A stretch of 64,000 nt of DNA, taken from contig JAEYMI010000076.1 of NCBI GenBank assembly GCA_023461275.1, positions 1 through 64,000 of the forward strand. The letters run 5' to 3'. The notes beneath the pieces are model-generated. The model worked only from the letters and a program-made list of their open reading frames with translations. It ran no database searches and had not been told where the DNA came from. Below are positions 62,374 through 64,000 of this stretch, one piece after another. Positions within the stretch are counted from its first letter, which is position 1. Each line of letters opens with the position of its first letter. Source of the stretch: Actinomycetes bacterium (GTDB lineage Bacteria > Actinomycetota > Actinomycetes > Mycobacteriales > Mycobacteriaceae). Position numbers and translations under genes: made by a program.

Positions 62374-63813
62374 TCAGGACCGGTGCGCCACCATCGATTC
62401 CTCGACGGTCCGTCGGGCCAGGATGAGATAGGCGACGAAGGCGATGACGAATCCGACGAAGGCGCCGATATCGCCGAGGTCCGGGACGGCCCGAACGACG
62501 AACCCGACGAACTTCTCCTGGTTGCAGAACAGCAGCAGTGATGCGATCAGCGCGATCAGGAAGGCGGCGACACCGCCCCAGTTGGCGTACTTCGTGTCAT
62601 AGAGCAAGGCCAACGTCGGCGGCTCCTTGCGCAACAGGCGATCGGCGAAGACGACGCCGAGCCACGGCCCGATCCAGTACGCCACCAAGAGCAGGAAGGC
62701 TTCATAGGATGCCGCCGCGTCGGCCAGGGCCCACCACGCGACGAGGAATCCGACGACGCCGAAGAAGACGGTGACCAGCGCGCGCTGGATGCCGATCGGC
62801 AGCTTGAAGCCCATGGTCACGAAAGCCATTGAGCCGGAATAGACGTTGATGGCGTTGGCCGCCACCGCGCCGACCGCGATGGCCGCCAGGGTCAGGTTGG
62901 CGATCACCGATCCGAAGTTGTTGGTGAAGGCCTCGGTCGGGTTCTCCGAGGTCGGTGCGCCGATGGTGACCGATGCGGCTCCGACGATCATCAGGAACGT
63001 GCAGGACACGAACAGCCCGGCGGAGGCGAACAGACCGGTCTGGAGCTTCGACACCGTCGGCGGCAGGTAGCGCGTGTAGTCGGCGGCATACGGCGTCCAG
63101 CCCGCGGTGTAGCCGAACGAGGCGCCGACCGCGAGAAGGAAACCGCCCAACGAGAATCCGCCGTCGGCGGCCGGGGTGTTCACGTGCGACTTGCTGAAGA
63201 TGATGATCGCGCCGATGAGGAAGACCACCGCCAGGATCGGTGCGGCGATCCGCTCGAAGGTCTGCACCAGGTTGTGTCCGAAGAACGCGAAAGCGGTCTG
63301 CGCGACCACGATGATGATCAGCGCCACGAGCGGACCGATGCCGAACAAGGTGCTCAGGGCGAAGGCGCCGCTGACGCTGTTGGTGGCGAACCAGCCGACG
63401 CCGCACATCACCGCCATGAATGTGGCCGGCAGGGCATTGCCGCGGTAGCCGAAGGCCAAGCGGCCCAACACCATCTGCGGCACACCGTGCAATGGACCTT
63501 CGGCGGAGAGCAGGAAGTGGGCGATCGCGCCGAGTAGGTTACCGAGGACCATCGCCACGACCGCCTGCCAGAACGACAGGCCGAAGTAGGCGACGGAGAT
63601 GACGCCGACGAAGATCGTCGCGAACTCGAGGTTGGGTGCCGTCCACGTCCAGAACAGCCCGCGCGGCTTTCCGTGCCGGGCGTCGAGGGGGATCGGTTCA
63701 TTTCCCCCCGGTTCGACCGCGAGGATCTTGTCGCCGTAGCCGAGTTGGGAGACGTCGGCCGAGTCGTCGAGAGGTGTTCCGGTTGCCATGGCGTAACCCT
63801 GCTGCTGGGACAT
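62374..63813 (-). CDS. NCS1 family nucleobase:cation symporter
   Basis: A 12-TM purine-cytosine permease: GLFWTWTAPNLEFATIFVGVISVAYFGLSFWQAV in TM1, RLAFGYRGNALPATFMAV, and GASFGYTAGWTPYAADYTRYLPP are NCS1 hallmarks. Likely imports cytosine, uracil or a purine. ATG 63813 is chosen; a TTG 63825 also opens the frame. An inverted repeat sits 7 bp upstream. Convergent with pucR. Confidence 0.9.
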   Translation of the reverse strand: MSQQQGYAMATGTPLDDSADVSQLGYGDKILAVEPGGNEPIPLDARHGKPRGLFWTWTAPNLEFATIFVGVISVAYFGLSFWQAVVAMVLGNLLGAIAHFLLSAEGPLHGVPQMVLGRLAFGYRGNALPATFMAVMCGVGWFATNSVSGAFALSTLFGIGPLVALIIIVVAQTAFAFFGHNLVQTFERIAAPILAVVFLIGAIIIFSKSHVNTPAADGGFSLGGFLLAVGASFGYTAGWTPYAADYTRYLPPTVSKLQTGLFASAGLFVSCTFLMIVGAASVTIGAPTSENPTEAFTNNFGSVIANLTLAAIAVGAVAANAINVYSGSMAFVTMGFKLPIGIQRALVTVFFGVVGFLVAWWALADAAASYEAFLLLVAYWIGPWLGVVFADRLLRKEPPTLALLYDTKYANWGGVAAFLIALIASLLLFCNQEKFVGFVVRAVPDLGDIGAFVGFVIAFVAYLILARRTVEESMVAHRS

Positions 63814-63819
63814 AGTTGA

Positions 63820-63846
63820 CGGCAACTGACGGATTGTCGGTTGCCG
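63820..63846. promoter_or_regulatory. Inverted repeat at NCS1 transporter start
   Basis: CGGCAACTGAC (63820-63830) and GTCGGTTGCCG (63836-63846) are 11-bp arms with one mismatch and a 5-bp centre. Only 7 bp separate it from the ATG, so a bound protein would block transcription or translation. PucR is the obvious candidate. Confidence 0.65.
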
Positions 63847-64000
63847 GAGCGTAACCGCCAGACAGATTGGCTTGGCAGGTGCCGGCGGGTCTGGTCAGGG
63901 GCGGGGGAGCCTTGCATGCCCCCGTGACGGGACCGCGCTGAGCCGCTTGTTGCGTAGTAGTGCGAAATCTACGTATCGGTCGAGTGACAGATTTGGGTAG

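Overview
The window is high-GC actinobacterial DNA. Several features point to the mycolate-containing Mycobacteriales, and Gordonia is my best guess: an antigen-85-like mycolyltransferase fold protein, two Lsr2 paralogues, a Zur-type cluster of zinc-independent ribosomal proteins with an Rv0106-like ribosome hibernation partner, and gene pairs resembling M. tuberculosis neighbourhoods (YchF next to a small membrane protein, LCP next to HtrA). The genus is an inference; no rRNA or complete tRNA is present to confirm it.

Layout. 1-2.2 kb: the tail of an unknown gene, then a Fic-protein islet bounded by two near-identical 33-bp copies of a tRNA/tmRNA 3' end. 2.2-8.8 kb: oleate hydratase, BluB-type DMB synthase, Lsr2, an ABC-F ATPase and a PLP aminotransferase. 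8.9-11.7 kb: divergent zinc-starvation operons (rpmB-rpmG-rpsN-rpsR to the left; mrf-rpmE-rpmJ to the right) with two Zur-box-like sites between them. 11.7-17.2 kb: AmpG-like transporter, a large patatin-like protein, the second Lsr2 and a lipoprotein. 17.2-22.9 kb: trhO-cobW, cell-wall amidase, SDR, fructosamine kinase family protein and nucleosidase. 22.9-30.4 kb: membrane protein, RmuC, the alkylation-repair pair ogt and ada-alkA (the latter frameshifted), AI-2E family permease and ychF.

30.4-38.2 kb is an accessory-looking stretch: an intact HigBA-type module, a GNAT, a drug exporter, a decayed vapBC, an NmrA/TetR pair, rifampin ADP-ribosyltransferase (arr), an intact Phd/PIN module, another GNAT and a 21-bp minisatellite. 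38.2-43.3 kb: a pseudouridine synthase, then a nitrosative-stress set: Crp/Fnr regulator, PhnA-like zinc-ribbon protein, hybrid cluster protein Hcp and its ferredoxin-type reductase, with an FNR/DNR-type box before hcp.

43.3-52.7 kb holds secreted and envelope proteins: GH43-like protein, SRPBCC, mycolyltransferase-like esterase, HNH protein, membrane-anchored glutamate-synthase-like FMN enzyme, LCP ligase-type protein, HtrA protease and secreted esterase. 52.6-56.3 kb: a MarR regulator facing the esterase across a 37-bp near-perfect palindrome, an XRE regulator, an MFS exporter and an HSL-type hydrolase. 56.3-63.8 kb: diacylglycerol-kinase-like protein, amino acid permease, 2OG-Fe(II)-type dioxygenase, and a nucleobase uptake/catabolism set (yeast-type cytosine deaminase, PucR regulator, NCS1 nucleobase transporter).

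Most of the window is ordinary chromosomal housekeeping. I did not find a clearly new multi-gene system. The best leads are regulatory DNA (the MarR, Zur, DNR-type, lsr2 and NCS1 sites), the Fic islet with tRNA-like ends, the trhO-cobW pairing, and several broken or repeat-altered genes.
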